Shown one piece after another: positions 42,955-53,929 of a DNA stretch of 64,000 nt (within the stretch, counting starts at the first letter, position 1; the number at the start of each line of letters is the position of its first letter). The stretch spans positions 1-64,000 of the forward strand of contig DF241183.1 of the NCBI GenBank assembly GCA_000507305.1, written 5' to 3'. Under the pieces are notes generated by a model that was not told where the DNA came from, made no database searches, and worked only from the letters and a program-made list of their open reading frames with translations. The stretch comes from Breviolum minutum Mf 1.05b.01 (Eukaryota; Sar; Dinophyceae; Suessiales; Symbiodiniaceae). A program made the translations under genes and the position numbers.

Positions 42955-43198
42955 TCATCCAGAACCATTGACGGGTTTTCCGCCCCCAAACATCACATCA
43001 TAAGTCTCACAAGATTCAATCATTCCATCTTCCCATGCTCCCTGAAACCAGCAACATTTCTGCAAGCAAATGACGCCTAACTTCACTGAGCAAATGTGCT
43101 GCATTGTTGGGTTTTGTTGAATCGAACTCAATCTTTGGAGCATCAAAAGAGAACCTCACGAGGTCTGGAAGCCAGAGGTGTTGCATGCGTTTCCAACC
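42955..43198 (-). CDS. Unidentified gene, last coding stretch
   Basis: From GAG|G at 43,198 the minus strand reads GWKRMQHLWLPDLVRFSFDA, then PKIEFDSTKPNN. From TTTCAG|G at 43,041 a second frame reads GAWEDGMIESCETYDVMFGG, then GKPVNGSG and TGA. A 61-bp intron with a GC donor (AAT|GCAGCA) would join them in phase 0, but the first frame also stays open, so the junction is a proposal. Confidence 0.5.
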
Positions 43199-43319
43199 CT
43201 CAAAAACACCATGAGACCAAAGGTTGCTTGATTTGCTTGGGTGTTGAAGTTTGCAAAGCCAGATACAGTATGTTTGAAGTATTATGTTCCTTTGAATTCC
43301 CTTTCAACATCCAGCAAGG

Positions 43320-43423
43320 GAAAGGAATCGCAATGGACATGGCCCCCCAGAGTCCAAAGTCCCAGAGTGCCTCTGGTCCAGGTCCAGCATTGATCCATCG
43401 GCGTTTGCCAAGAACAATGAGTC
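43320..43423 (-). CDS. Internal exon, unidentified
   Basis: After CACACAG|G it reads DSLFLANADGSMLDLDQRHS, then GTLDSGGPCPLRFLSLAG. Acidic start. Downstream limit approximate. Confidence 0.45.
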
Positions 43424-43815
43424 CTGTGTGTGGAAATTTGAGTAAAGTCCTCAGGCATCGGGATGAGAAAATTGAGAAGATTTCCGCTCCAACTCAATCT
43501 TGAAATGGTGTATGGAAAATCATATGAAAATAATAAGACATAGATAATAGAATGGAAAAGCATAGACTGGACATGTGATCCGCGTCAAGTCGACTGGCGA
43601 ATTGGCATTCCACCTCAACGTGTTATCTACAGTATCTCCTGTGAACATACAATGCAATAGGGTTAGGTGCTACAATCCTGGACCATGAGCGGAGTCTCAA
43701 AACCAAAAAGTCGAAATACCATCCCTCAAAGTCGTTTTAAAACCAGCAACCTCTTAATCCAATATTGTGAATTCGAAAATTTCTATATGAAATCACCCCG
43801 GGTTCCTACAGCCAT

Positions 43816-44124
43816 TTGACCACCCCCCCCCCCCAAAAAAAAGGATGTTGTAAGTTCAGGGACTCATGTTGCAATGTGCTGGAGGCTTCAAACGATCGCG
43901 TAACGCGCTGGCGCAGGAACGGAGGGACAGCTGCGCTGGAGGCTTCAAGTTATCTAAGTCCCAAAACACCTTGCAGTGAAGCTGACCAGCTTCGAAAACA
44001 AACAGCTCCCTATTTACTGTCTGTAGTGTTTCGAAAACAACCCCAGGATTTCAAGAGATTGTTTAAGGTCATACCATTTAGGCACAATGATAAAGGCTGT
44101 TTAGTGCCATGGATAAGAACCTAA
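43816..44124 (+). other. Open frame of uncertain strand
   Basis: The plus strand is open for 102 codons with protein-like sequence (SSYLSPKTPCSEADQLRKQT, VVFRKQPQDFKRLFK then a GT). The minus strand is also partly open (LEASSAAVPPFLRQRVTRSF). The two copies of GCTGGAGGCTTCAA make both frames repetitive. Not callable. Confidence 0.25.
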
Positions 44125-44684
44125 GGAACAATATAAACATCCTGCACCATAGTCTGTACATGCAAATGAGAACCTTTGCATGCGATCTTTGAGCACATGA
44201 CAAGTTAACTGGAAGCCATTGTACGAGTCCGTCTTCTTCTATCAAACACCCCCCGTCCCTCTGAATTTCAGAACCGAATTGGGGTTTGTTGCTCCAATGT
44301 CCACTTGGCTATTGAATCATTTCGTGTTGAAAATATTGCGACCAAATCGAGTGGGATCAGGTCATGAATCATCACCATCGTCATGATCATCAACCTCACA
44401 ACCAGCATCATCATGACGACATATTATAGTAAAACATGATGACTATATAATTCATCTTTCATTGATAACTAATTCCAGTTTATATAATTATATATGATTC
44501 CATGAAACCATGATCAAATCATTGTTCTCATCCTATTCCCAACTTCACCACTGCATCCATGGTACTGTCACTGGAGCATTCCGACTCACAGGTCTGTCAC
44601 GCAACAAGGGTCCTGCATAGCCTGGAGCAGCTGAAGGTACACATGTGTCATGAATGTAAGGGTCTGTCTCGAAGATGAGGCTTC

Positions 44685-44764
44685 ACACTGTTGATAAAAC
44701 CCTGTAAATAATGAGATATTTGCATATTTGCCATATCAATTGGTGCAGGATTTCTTCCATCTAC
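44685..44764. mobile_element. Family A element, internally deleted copy
   Basis: Begins ACTGTTGAT, continues with ACCCTGTAAATAATGAGATA and ends GCAGGATTTCTTCCATCTAC. It lacks the GGAAGAAATCC end and the first inner block. Confidence 0.65.
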
Positions 44765-44981
44765 CGTATGTATTGAAAAAAATATCAAGTATCCTTGAAA
44801 ATGCATAGTTTCTTGGCAAACTGCTCTTTTTTGTGACCCTTCTGAAGAGTCCATCATAAATCGACATCTATAATTCATAGTTACTGCCTTGGAATTCCGA
44901 CGCTATATACAATGCTTTATGCCAAAGAATGGACTCCTTTGAAACCGAAAGTGGAACATTAAAACTGATGAAATCACAGGA

Positions 44982-45098
44982 TTACTTGGTGCCTTTGTTG
45001 GCTTTGTTGCGCCGTGGCTGAGCTGCTGGTGGGATAGCAGTCCAACAGCATGCCCAGGAAATTCCGCCAATTAACCAACAAAGCCATGTGCGTCGCAT
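44982..45098 (-). CDS. Small one-TM protein C-terminus
   Basis: From an ATG at 45,098 (just after TTGTAG) it reads MRRTWLCWLIGGISWACCWT, AIPPAAQPRRNKANKGTK and TAA. A Trp/Cys-rich hydrophobic segment with a basic tail. It may be a short membrane protein or a last exon. Confidence 0.45.
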   Translation of the reverse strand: MRRTWLCWLIGGISWACCWTAIPPAAQPRRNKANKGTK

Positions 45099-45469
45099 GA
45101 GTCTACAATCTAGCAACAGTAGAAGAATAAATTGAAGCGGACTCTTTGTGTCTCTGGAACAATGTTAACAACTTGTGATGTCGCAAATCGACTATTACTA
45201 TGACATAGATCAAGAATGCTCAAAGTCGTGCGATCTCCCTCATGTCAGTCAACCTGATTAGATGGTCGTCTTCTCATGTCACGGAAAACTATTGAATGCA
45301 CTCTGTAAAACTAGTCCGATGACGCCAAGATCTATGTCAATGCTGGACGCTGCAAATCTCCAAGAACAAGTTGCCCCACAAACTATGCAATTTCATGCAG
45401 TGGATCCACCAAATTCTATGAACATTCTGACTCATCCTTTGAACAATTTCACATGCTTCATCATCAAAT

Positions 45470-45562
45470 GCCATGTTTCCACTTCACTCCTAGCAAGCCC
45501 TCAATCTTCAACAAGCCAGCGATGCAGCCAGCCATAACCTCACTTGGTCCACGGGTCACTGG
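45470..45562 (-). CDS. Possible exon
   Basis: Reads VTRGPSEVMAGCIAGLLKIE, then GLLGVKWKHG. Protein-like with a hydrophobic helix. Splice sites not fixed. A further open stretch (SSIDIDLGVIGLVLQ) lies near 45,310-45,380. Confidence 0.4.
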
Positions 45563-45871
45563 GAGGTTTCATTTTCCGCTTGTGAGAGTTTCCTTCAAAC
45601 CTGCCTATATGACGACTATCTGTATCAATTCATCATGTTTGAATTTATAGATACAGGGACACATGTGAATATTATTTGAACACTGTCAGATATATCATTT
45701 GAATACTTCATATCCAATGTTGCTGCCATCTGACAAAAAACCTATGCCTCTACGGCCTTCACGTACAATATGTTAGAATCATATTGATAACATTCAAGCC
45801 TGATACACTGACTGGAACCTCAACCTTGATAATTCCTTCCCGTGAAGTCCATGCAGCTATTCCAAACATAC

Positions 45872-45965
45872 ATCTTGCAAACCCCAAGCTGCAAAGCTTC
45901 TTGCCCCGTACCCCCCAAAGTGCTGCCAACAAGCTCCAGCAAAGATCCGGCAGTGGCTGAGTGTC
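45872..45965 (-). CDS. Internal exon, 31 codons
   Basis: AG|G acceptor (CCAG|GACACT) and donor AGAT|GTATGT. Reads DTQPLPDLCWSLLAALWGVR, then GKKLCSLGFAR. Another frame is open, but the splice sites favour this one. Confidence 0.5.
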
Positions 45966-46311
45966 CTGGAAATCAGATTCTGTAGGTTCAGTGCATTTCC
46001 CTTAACTAACACAGCACTCCCAAGAGTAGGATGATCTCTCAAGCCTGACATGGAAGGCTCATTGCCTTTCCCTATATACCACAAATCAAGTTTTCCCACG
46101 GAGTTTATCAAAGTTTGTTATCCTAGAAATATGGAGAGTACCCGTACAAGACTTGCAAAGTGTCAAAAACGACTGACTGTGTATCCTATCAATTGTAATT
46201 ATAGCAAAGTCGGCTGTGGTTTGCAAATGGGCAACAGCTTTCAATCAAAAGGCAACCCCAACTCCCTTGAACAAGACCACTTTGCACAAAATCAAGTCGA
46301 CAAAAGTCAAC

Positions 46312-46426
46312 CTGGGTGAAACCAAATGAGCCTAATTCGGGTGTCTTTGCCTCGCCCGTTGCGCCTCATGTTTTGCTGCAGTGCTGCCATCTGAAGGAAC
46401 TCTCCCTCTTCATCCTTCTGTTGCAC
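46312..46426 (-). CDS. Internal exon, Gln-rich
   Basis: Acceptor TTTCAG|G and donor CACCCAG|GTTGAC. Reads VQQKDEEGEFLQMAALQQNM, RRNGRGKDTRIRLIWFHP. Charged helix. Follows the exon above in the direction of transcription. Confidence 0.6.
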
Positions 46427-46589
46427 CTGAAAAAGCCGAGCTGAAGTCACTTTGAGTACATCCCCGATGTCGTCGTGGATGAAATGAGGTGTACGTATAT
46501 ATATATATAGGTTAAATATGGTAAAATAAGATTCATGGGTAATTCAAAAGAACAAATTGAAACATATTGTAACTATAAAGCCTCGAACC

Positions 46590-46745
46590 TGAAATAAGTA
46601 ATAGCTCTTCGGACCCTTTTTGGAGGGAAATCCCGATCCTAAAGCCACCATTTTCTTGGGAGCCTTCATAGTGCTGGACATCTTGAAGTTTCGACGGACT
46701 CGCGTCCCAAGGAGATCGAGGTATGGCAAACGAAGTGAGGGAAGA
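46590..46745 (-). CDS. Exon, basic, unidentified
   Basis: Reads RLPYLDLLGTRVRRNFKMSS, TMKAPKKMVALGSGFPSKKG, then PKSYYLFQ before a GT. Lys-rich, Met-rich. No family recognised. Confidence 0.5.
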
Positions 46746-46834
46746 AACAAACGTGACGAAAATGAGAATCTGCACAAATCAGGTCCAGTTTTTTGCAATG
46801 AATGGCTTGTTGCAAGACATATTGCTTTCAGTGA

Positions 46835-46950
46835 ACTCTGACTTGCTCATGGCGGCTTTGCTTAGGGAATTCATCTCTTGAGAACTCGCCAGGGCCAGAA
46901 ACCAGAACTGTGGGTGTCCAGTGCAGGTGCAAAGTGCAAAGTCATCGAAC
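46835..46950 (-). CDS. Exon, unidentified
   Basis: After GTTTTGCAG it reads FDDFALCTCTGHPQFWFLAL, ASSQEMNSLSKAAMSKSEFT. The donor end is unclear. Confidence 0.5.
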
Positions 46951-47439
46951 TGCAAAACGAAAAGCTCCTTAGACCTTGTTATTTATTATTCATTAAAATA
47001 CTAAAATATAAAATACTATTTCTTTGAGAATCTTTTTTCAGATGTACAGCAACATGTTTGCGCTTCATGACGCCTCATTCATCAAAAACAACACAGTAAA
47101 ACTGTGAAAAAAACAACTCCACTAGCACGGTGCAGTCCTTGCGTTCTTACGGGAAGAACCATTAAAGAATGCGTCTTCGGTCCCCCTGATCATCGCAATA
47201 GCTGAAAAATGCTAGAATATCCTGGATGGTCACCCATGGTCACCCCAACGAATCGCATCTTTTTGATGAGCATCCATGCGCGAAATGACGCCGTTTGACC
47301 ACATGCCAAATGTTCGTGCCTGGATGTGAAACCATGGGAACCCAACTGAAAGTGGAGCAGAAACCTTCACAAACCAGTGACACTAACTACCAATTGAAAA
47401 ACAGGATGGTCTTTCAGAGTTGAACCATGGTCATTCATG

Positions 47440-47800
47440 TTTTTTTTTTTCGGAATTGTGAGGGTCCCATGATATTTTCTCCTATGCAACACGTGCATCA
47501 CTCGGCCATTTTTATTCGGCCTGATGGCATTGCCTTTGGCAACTGCCAATGAAACCTCTTGGCAGCGACTCCCCCGTGCCTTTCCAATCCCTGATCGAAT
47601 TTCCATGTGAAGCAGCACTGCGTTGTCAATCACATCAAAAAGGTCTATGTAGATCTGGGACCAAGAACCTATGGACCCATGATACATGTACCTGTCAATG
47701 GGCTGGTGGCACTTGGACACTCGCTGCTTCTGGTCATCTTTACTTCTCTGTGGCTGCCCTGTGTGCAAGCTACTCGAGCCTTCAACTATCCAGCTGAATC
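47440..47800 (-). CDS. Long exon, unidentified
   Basis: One frame stays open for 183 codons. It includes QPQRSKDDQKQRVSKCHQP, SQIYIDLFDVIDNAVLLHME, GSRCQEVSLAVAKGNAIRPN and MHVLHRRKYHGTLTIPK. Codon look and length favour coding. No family recognised. Confidence 0.5.
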
Positions 47801-47830
47801 TAGCTGATATCCAGCTGAATCTAGCTGAAA
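47793..47830. repeat. Tandem duplication in coding sequence
   Basis: CCAGCTGAATCTAGCTGA is repeated with a short spacer. On the minus strand it gives a repeated Ala-Arg-Phe-Ser-Trp-Ile motif in the exon frame. Confidence 0.6.
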
Positions 47831-47994
47831 CTGCATACTGCGTTGTCAAGCTCGGAGGAACAATCCAGTCAGTATGTGCTCGATGGTTGAAGCATTCATA
47901 CAAGTCACAAGTGGCCATTTCATTACCTTGGAACTAGTTTGAAGTGTCAGCTAATAATTATAAATCATAATGCATGCTGATGATAATATACAAA

Positions 47995-48098
47995 CCAGTT
48001 TCTTCAAAGTGACCCTTTGATTCCCCAAATGGAGGTCACTTAAGTCCCGAAAAGATCACTTGTGGGTGAAACCAACAAGGTCACTTTGAAGAACTTGG
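47995..48098. mobile_element. 104-bp inverted-repeat element
   Basis: CCAGTTTCTTCAAAGTGACC at the left and GGTCACTTTGAAGAACTTGG at the right form a 20-bp imperfect inverted repeat. No coding capacity. Confidence 0.75.
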
Positions 48099-48172
48099 TA
48101 TATAGATAACATGAGACTTAAACCTTCTGCCATGTGATGACTCACTGCTGCACACGCGACTGCTCACCGGAG

Positions 48173-48240
48173 AGCTGAAGGCCTCCTGAACTTCTGAGGC
48201 ACATGACGAACCACTTGTTGTTTCCACACCAGTCCAAAGT
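48173..48240 (-). CDS. Possible exon
   Basis: Reads VETTSGSSCASEVQEAFSS and ends CTCTCC|GGTGAGC. Ser-rich. Approximate limits, no partner found. Confidence 0.35.
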
Positions 48241-48409
48241 TTAAAGTGAAGTCTACATATTATATATGTCCATATTACATCAGATTGGGACTACACATGT
48301 TTGTCTGGAAGAATGCAATTATATAAATCTCTTGCAAACAAGTGGATTGGGTAATAGTATCTGTCACATCATGTATGTATTGATCCCAATTTCATGCAAT
48401 TGAATTTCT

Positions 48410-48501
48410 CTATATACTGGCTTTGCTTGATTTCTGTCCCCCCATTTCACGGTTCCATTCACCCAGCATGACTGTCCTCACCGTGGCCCGAAGAATTTCG
48501 C
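48410..48501 (-). CDS. C-terminal exon, 29 residues
   Basis: AG|G acceptor. Reads EILRATVRTVMLGEWNREMG, then GQKSSKASI and TAG. It needs phase 1 from its partner, so at least one unseen exon or another site joins it to the exon at 48,768. Confidence 0.55.
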
Positions 48502-48641
48502 CTCGTGTTCACAGCTCGAAACCAAACCAGAAAGAAACAACTGACTGGCAATGCTGGCAGGTGATATACCTTTTCCAAAATGGATCTTGTTATGGTCGTC
48601 ATACAAATATTAATTATATAATACATACCAGTTTTTGCCAC

Positions 48642-48768
48642 CCTCATTTGCCTCAACTTGCTCCCAACCAAGGTCATGGCGTTAGGAGGAGGTTGAGCCC
48701 GAGCAGCTCTCACGTTCACCGCCCTTCGGAAAACGTGAGCTTCAAGATCTGTGAATTTTTGGTTTACC
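48642..48768 (-). CDS. Internal exon, 42 codons
   Basis: AG|G acceptor and ATGAGG|GTGGCA donor. Reads VNQKFTDLEAHVFRRAVNVR, AARAQPPPNAMTLVGSKLRQ, then MR. Basic helix with a Pro linker. Likely upstream of the exon ending at 48,410. Confidence 0.6.
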
Positions 48769-49378
48769 CTTCGAATAGATATTGAACTTGGAAAAGGGGT
48801 CCCTCCAAGATCATAGTTTCCTTTACAAAAGTGCCACTTCCCACTTCAATGATTCTGGGAGGCAAGGGCCTCCTGTATGCATTGAACAAATTACATTCAA
48901 ATTGTGCAGTACAGTAATATGTTGTGTAGTCATGATATCATAATCCAACACAAAATCATATATCATATTATATAATCTCGCTTTGCGAAGGTACGCAGAT
49001 TCAGGAAATGAGATGGTTCCAAGATAGTCCTATTAGTTTCGAAATAATTCAGCGTCATGGTCCCTCTGATAATTGAAAATTAGAACCTTGTACCAATGCT
49101 TTCTCTTCGCATCCTTCCGCTCAACAATTCCATTCCATTCTTCACGACAGATTACTGGATCTTCCGTTACTCAACAACCTGTTGGGGGTGATTACCTCCC
49201 AATCATATCAGCCACGACAAAAACCCTCTTACTTTCCATTATAGGGATCCTTATAATGATTTGTTATAATCCCCACATACTGGGTAGTGTAATCCCCTAT
49301 ATACCCTAAACAACCACAGGCACTAGTTTTCATTGCTCATATATCAACACCCAAAATTACGATGAACTCTACGTCCAC

Positions 49379-49462
49379 CCGGGGCCTTGATGCTTTGTGC
49401 CATTTCTTCACCATGTCAACTTCTTGTTTGGACTGTGACGCCGGTGCCGGGTTGATTGAAAA
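49379..49462 (-). CDS. Internal exon, 28 codons
   Basis: Between TTGCAG and CCCCGG|GTGGAC. Reads FSINPAPASQSKQEVDMVKK, then WHKASRPR. It follows the stop at 49,615, so it starts another transcription unit unless that stop is not used. Confidence 0.45.
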
Positions 49463-49612
49463 CTGCAATTCCCCAAGAAAAACGAATGCTCCAATGTCTT
49501 TGACTTCGTGGGAATAACATGGAAAACTGATGAGATTCAGAGAATCTGTGATGATTGACGAGGACCATTTTACTTGTACGTATGTATATTATAGTCAATG
49601 ATTGGATCACTG

Positions 49613-49667
49613 CTAGACGGTCAACTTGGTGTTTTCCTTCTTGAAGTTCAGCACCGTTTGTTTGTCC
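49613..49667 (-). CDS. C-terminal exon, 17 residues
   Basis: Starts at TTTTCACAG|G and reads DKQTVLNFKKENTKLTV, then TAG. Clean acceptor and clear coding look, but too short to identify. Confidence 0.5.
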
Positions 49668-49861
49668 CTGTGAAAACCCCGCTGATCTGTGAATGTTGAG
49701 GAAGAAGCGCCATACACTCGGGACATTTGAATATTGGAATTCCTTCCCACGATCAGCCAGAGGAACGCATTCCTAAGTGTTCACTCCCTGTTCACAGTAT
49801 TATTGAAATTAAGGACCACAAGTCACATCATTCTATAATTGGTGGCAAACAAACGAGGATC

Positions 49862-50013
49862 TGCAAAACCAAGGCGTCTCGCGTTCTGAACCTTCCCTTC
49901 CCTCCATGTCTATTTTCCAGCATCGAATCCATCGTTGACCCACCGGCCTCTTGCCGGCCACCACCCAGACCAGTCAATGCAGTCTGTCGGAGAAATTGCA
50001 AATGCTGTTGTCC
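49862..50013 (-). CDS. Exon, possible N-terminus
   Basis: Reads GQQHLQFLRQTALTGLGGGR, QEAGGSTMDSMLENRHGGKG, then RFRTRDALVLQ; an ATG precedes GQQ. Upstream exon of the short gene ending at 49,613, or a separate gene. Confidence 0.45.
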
Positions 50014-50033
50014 CATTGCCAACTAGTATATAG

Positions 50034-50091
50034 ATGGTGGTTTCAACCCATCTGAAAGATATTAGTCAAATTGGATCATTTCCCCAAGTAG
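50034..50091. mobile_element. Family F element, truncated copy
   Basis: GGTGGTTTCAA followed by the same 25-base inner block as the copy at 60.19 kb, then a run of T. The right end is missing. Confidence 0.65.
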
Positions 50092-50597
50092 TTTTTTTTG
50101 TTCCAGTTTGCAGCTCTATTGCCCTTTCCTGTCGCTCATGTCATGTACCTAATTACTCATCCAGTACTCACTCCATCGTGGGATGATCTGGATGACAGGT
50201 GCCGTTTAAGGAGGCTCTGTAATATCTCCACCGGGCTCACCGTATTCAATAAGCAACCCACAGACTTCACTATCTTATTGTGCTCCACGGTCCCAAGGGG
50301 GTGAAGACCCGAAGATTCCTGAGACCAAAGAAATTTATACAGTCATTTCAATATCTGGGTAGGTTATAACCATTCATCAAGCTGGATTTCCCTTCATCAA
50401 GTCAGAAGACGTTCTTATGATATTTGAACCTTTTGGTTGACATGATGTCATCTTCTGTGACATCACGGTATCAGTTTGAATTTGACCAAGAAATTATATA
50501 AATAAAATATTGCTCAGGCTGTTCAAAAGAATCTGCGACGTATTCCTTGTCAATAAATCACTGAAGGAACACGTAGGAATCAATGGAATCACCCGAC

Positions 50598-50927
50598 CTG
50601 CGCATTGCCAGGAGGGCTGACAGGGTTCGCCTTGGGGCAAAATTGTGCTGTTACCAAACTGGGAGAACAAGTTCGCCGCTTTTTGTGCAAGGCTTGCATC
50701 CTGCTGCGAACATGCAATCGTTCTTCCTGCAACAAATTTGAATATAGCTGTAGCTATTTGAAATGACATATATGAATGAGTATGTAGGATTTCATTACAT
50801 CAATACAAGAAGATGTTGGAGCGCTATCCTTGATGCATGGTTTATTCGTATAATATAAGATACCTTGAGCGTTGTTGCATCTCCCGACATCAGGTCGACC
50901 GTTGAGGAGTGGAATTACGCACGGTTG
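50598..50927 (-). CDS. Cys-containing protein, two internal exons
   Basis: Exon 50927-50864 (PCVIPLLNGRPDVGRCNNAQ, GT donor) and exon 50726-50598 (AG|G acceptor, GT donor) join in phase 1, giving GRTIACSQQDASLAQKAA, then QFGNSTILPQGEPCQPSWQC. The regular cysteines suggest an extracellular or disulfide-bonded segment, which is inference. A second frame is also open through the second exon, but the splice phase favours this one. No family recognised. Confidence 0.5.
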
Positions 50928-51242
50928 CTGCAACGGTGAAACGATTAAAATTGATTGGGCTGCCTATGGATGCCTACTATGCAACTGATGCATCAACAGG
51001 ATCAGTTGCATTCCTCCCAAACCGATTCTTTTTTCGCAACGATCTAATTTTGTGATGGGATGATCCCAAGGTGGCTCCAGTTTAGCAAGCAAAGAAACAA
51101 TAGAATAATATACGTGTTACTAATATATGCTATACTTTGTTATATCAAAATAATTCAAAATATATCAAACATCATTGCTGATTGATAACGATATGAGAAT
51201 GATACAACATCAAGGCTTCAAGGAATCTCCTTACGAGTCAAC

Positions 51243-51589
51243 TCATGAAGGGGCTGCATCCACCTGCCCCACACCAGACACGTCTTGGTCTCCAACACCG
51301 CTCTTGCCTTTGCGAACCTGTTAGCACTTAGACTTCGATCCCCACTGTTCACAACTGTGGCAACACAACTCAGCAAACAAACATATGTTTACTTCTAACT
51401 CATCTTTCACTGAACGTTCAAAGAGCTATAAAAAAATAAAAAGCCCACGGTGTCTTTCTATTCGAAACGTACGTTCAATGAAATTTCCACATCCAGGCCT
51501 TGCCACCAGTAGGAACACCTGCTTCGTTAGCGATGGTCACCAACTCGGCTAGTGTTGAATGCACCAGCTGCTCTAAGGAATCCACACGC
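51243..51589 (-). CDS. Unidentified gene, last two exons, GC donor
   Basis: Exon 51589-51499 reads RVDSLEQLVHSTLAELVTIA, then NEAGVPTGGK. It ends AAG|GCCTGG, a GC donor. Exon 51317-51243 follows CAG and reads VRKGKSGVGDQDVSGVGQ, VDAAPS and TGA. Phases are 0/0 and the intron is 181 bp. The first part looks like an amphipathic helix and the tail is Gly-rich. No family recognised. Confidence 0.6.
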
Positions 51590-52038
51590 CTGCGGGGTGT
51601 CATCCTTGACATTTTTTCGTTGAAAAAAAGGAAGAGTGCCATGGGCCATAGCAATGATAGTAGTGATTGTATTTTTGATTCTCAGGTAGACTGTTCCATG
51701 CAGAAAAAAAAACACAAACTTAATACAAACGCTGGAAACCGCCAATTGTCCAAAAGCATTGCTTTTGAATGCTTTTGAAAAGGGGTTTCCGGTTTCTGAA
51801 GTTTGTTGTCATGAAAATAAACGGCAGTGGACACAATCATGGAGTAAAACGTCAAGTTCAACTGTTCCTCAAAAAGAGAGTGTGCTGTAACCACGTTAAA
51901 CACACATTGCCTCAAAAATGGCTGGGCAAATAGACCAAATGATAAATCAACGCATAGAAGTCCAAACAGCTCTACGACTCTACAACAAATATCTTGACTT
52001 GACAAGGACTAGAAGAAGTAACCACCTTGCATCACCAG

Positions 52039-52150
52039 TCACTTGCGCCTTGTAAGTCCATGCATGGACTGACGGGTATATTCGGCACAGGACTGCAGTC
52101 GCAAACGCATGTCTACGATCTCATCCTGACGGCATCTTTTCCGTTGTCTT
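52039..52150 (-). CDS. C-terminal exon, unidentified
   Basis: Reads RQDEIVDMRLRLQSCAEYTR, then QSMHGLTRRK and TGA. Charged helix and basic tail. Acceptor not resolved. No family recognised. Confidence 0.55.
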
Positions 52151-52508
52151 CAGGCGCCTTTTTGTGTCTGGTGGAGTGATATCACGGTATGTCCCGTTGA
52201 TGTAACACCATCTCAAGAGGATGTTGGTGGAAGATCGAAAGAATGGGTCCTCCAAACAACCATGGTTGTTTTAATTCCCTTCCTACCTTGGTATCCATTT
52301 TGAGGTGAAAGACTCCGTTCTTTGTCGAAACAGGTGCCACGTGTATTGTGCAAAATTATGCAGAAATCTTTTCACATCCGTGCAGAAAAGGGCTGTGTAT
52401 ATTTGGCATGTAAGAGGACAGCTTCATGTCCCAAGAAATATAAGAATACGTATTTCTCATACGAACGTCAAGAAAAGTCTACCCATGGGTTGTAACATCC
52501 CCTGGGTC

Positions 52509-52594
52509 CCCAGAGTGCAATGTCCTCAGCCGCTGCAACAAGTTGTCTTAGCTGCGATACCCGCGCATCCTTCGCGGATGCCGCTGTGACACGT
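52509..52594 (-). CDS. Internal exon, unidentified
   Basis: Reads RVTAASAKDARVSQLRQLVA, then AAEDIALWGPRG: an Ala-rich helix. The donor may be GA or GG at CCCAG/GGGATG. Probably part of the gene ending at 52,039. Confidence 0.5.
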
Positions 52595-53275
52595 CAAAGC
52601 TTTGAGACTGAGACGTTGCATGGAATCGGGAACAGAAACAATAAAATCATCTGAAAAACATGTGGAAAGCATACTCTTGACGTACATAATCCTGTACCTG
52701 TTATTCCAGTTGACAGTACAAATATTCCCTGAATTGCAAGGTTTGACAATCCAAACATGTGCAGAATGATGTCCATCAACTGTATTTTTTCTCATTGGAA
52801 GTCTAAATGTAGGGATCATGATAAAGTACATTATGTAATCATATCACGATAATCAATATAAATTGATGCTATTCCAGCGGATTCACTTTGGCTTCAATTG
52901 TTGAATGGTATGCTAAGCAGGCCGCTAAGCAATATAAGGAGCCTGCAATCTATGCGGCCCATGAGTCTGGGAAATGCTGTCCCCAGACAACACGATGCAA
53001 TCAACTCGCAACCTACGAATGGAACCTTGACCAATCAAATGGCACGTGTGCGTGTGTGTCTGTGTGATCTCATCACTGTCACAAAGCTCTTTGTGCGGTC
53101 AAGGATAGTCAAAGTGTCATATAGAGTGAATAAAGAAAGTTTGATGAAAGTTTGAACCAATCAATCAAAATCATCTGTTTTTCATTGAAAGAGATGTGCT
53201 GAGGCAATCTACCAAGCTACCGCGTTGCTTTCCAGACTGACAGGACATGAGTCATGAGTTGCTCAGACCGCAAGT

Positions 53276-53783
53276 TTAGCCTGTGATCCTCACTGAAGCA
53301 TAGGAGTCCTCTGGGTCATATCCAGCATCAGCATACTCCTGTCGCATGGCACGAACTACAAACCTGTGTTGTATAGATTTGGGATGATGTAGGGTCCCAA
53401 ATCGGACAGTCGGATTCAACTAAGATTGTAATCCAGAAGCCGGACACTGACAAATGGTGTCACACACATAAATACCAACCATCTAGGGATCCACCAGCAG
53501 CACCAGCACCAACAGCCGTTGAGCAGGTGTCAGGTGATGGGGGTGGGGCACCTCAGAAATCCTGGATAATTGGATCTGGAGTATTCAAAAACCAACTCTA
53601 ACTCTCTATGTGTAGAGATAGTTTTGTAGAACCAGAATAGGAACCAAACAAAAATAAGGAAGAAACAAAATCAAAGTGGAAACATGCAGATTTCAAAACC
53701 TATCAGCAGTACCAGGGTGCAACAAATCTTAGAGCCTTTGCATGGGCAGCAAGAGCGTCTGCATAGTCAGCATCAATGTCCAC
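53276..53783 (-). CDS. Unidentified gene, last two exons
   Basis: Exon 53783-53713 (after GCAG, ending CTG|GTACTG) reads VDIDADYADALAAHAKALRF. Exon 53363-53276 starts after CACAG and reads VVRAMRQEYADAGYDPEDSY, ASVRITG and TAA. Two bases from the first exon plus the first G of the second make Trp, so the pair joins in frame. The piece is acidic, Ala-rich and helical. No family recognised. Confidence 0.6.
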
Positions 53784-53929
53784 CTGCGTTGGCAAAGTAC
53801 ACACTGAAAGGAGGGTCACAAAATCGTCTCCCACCCTCAAAACAGCGCTCAACTAGCCACAGTTTACAGTGAAAAAATCACATACACTGTTGTCTGGATG
53901 TTCTCAAATCGTCATGTAATGTACCTTTC

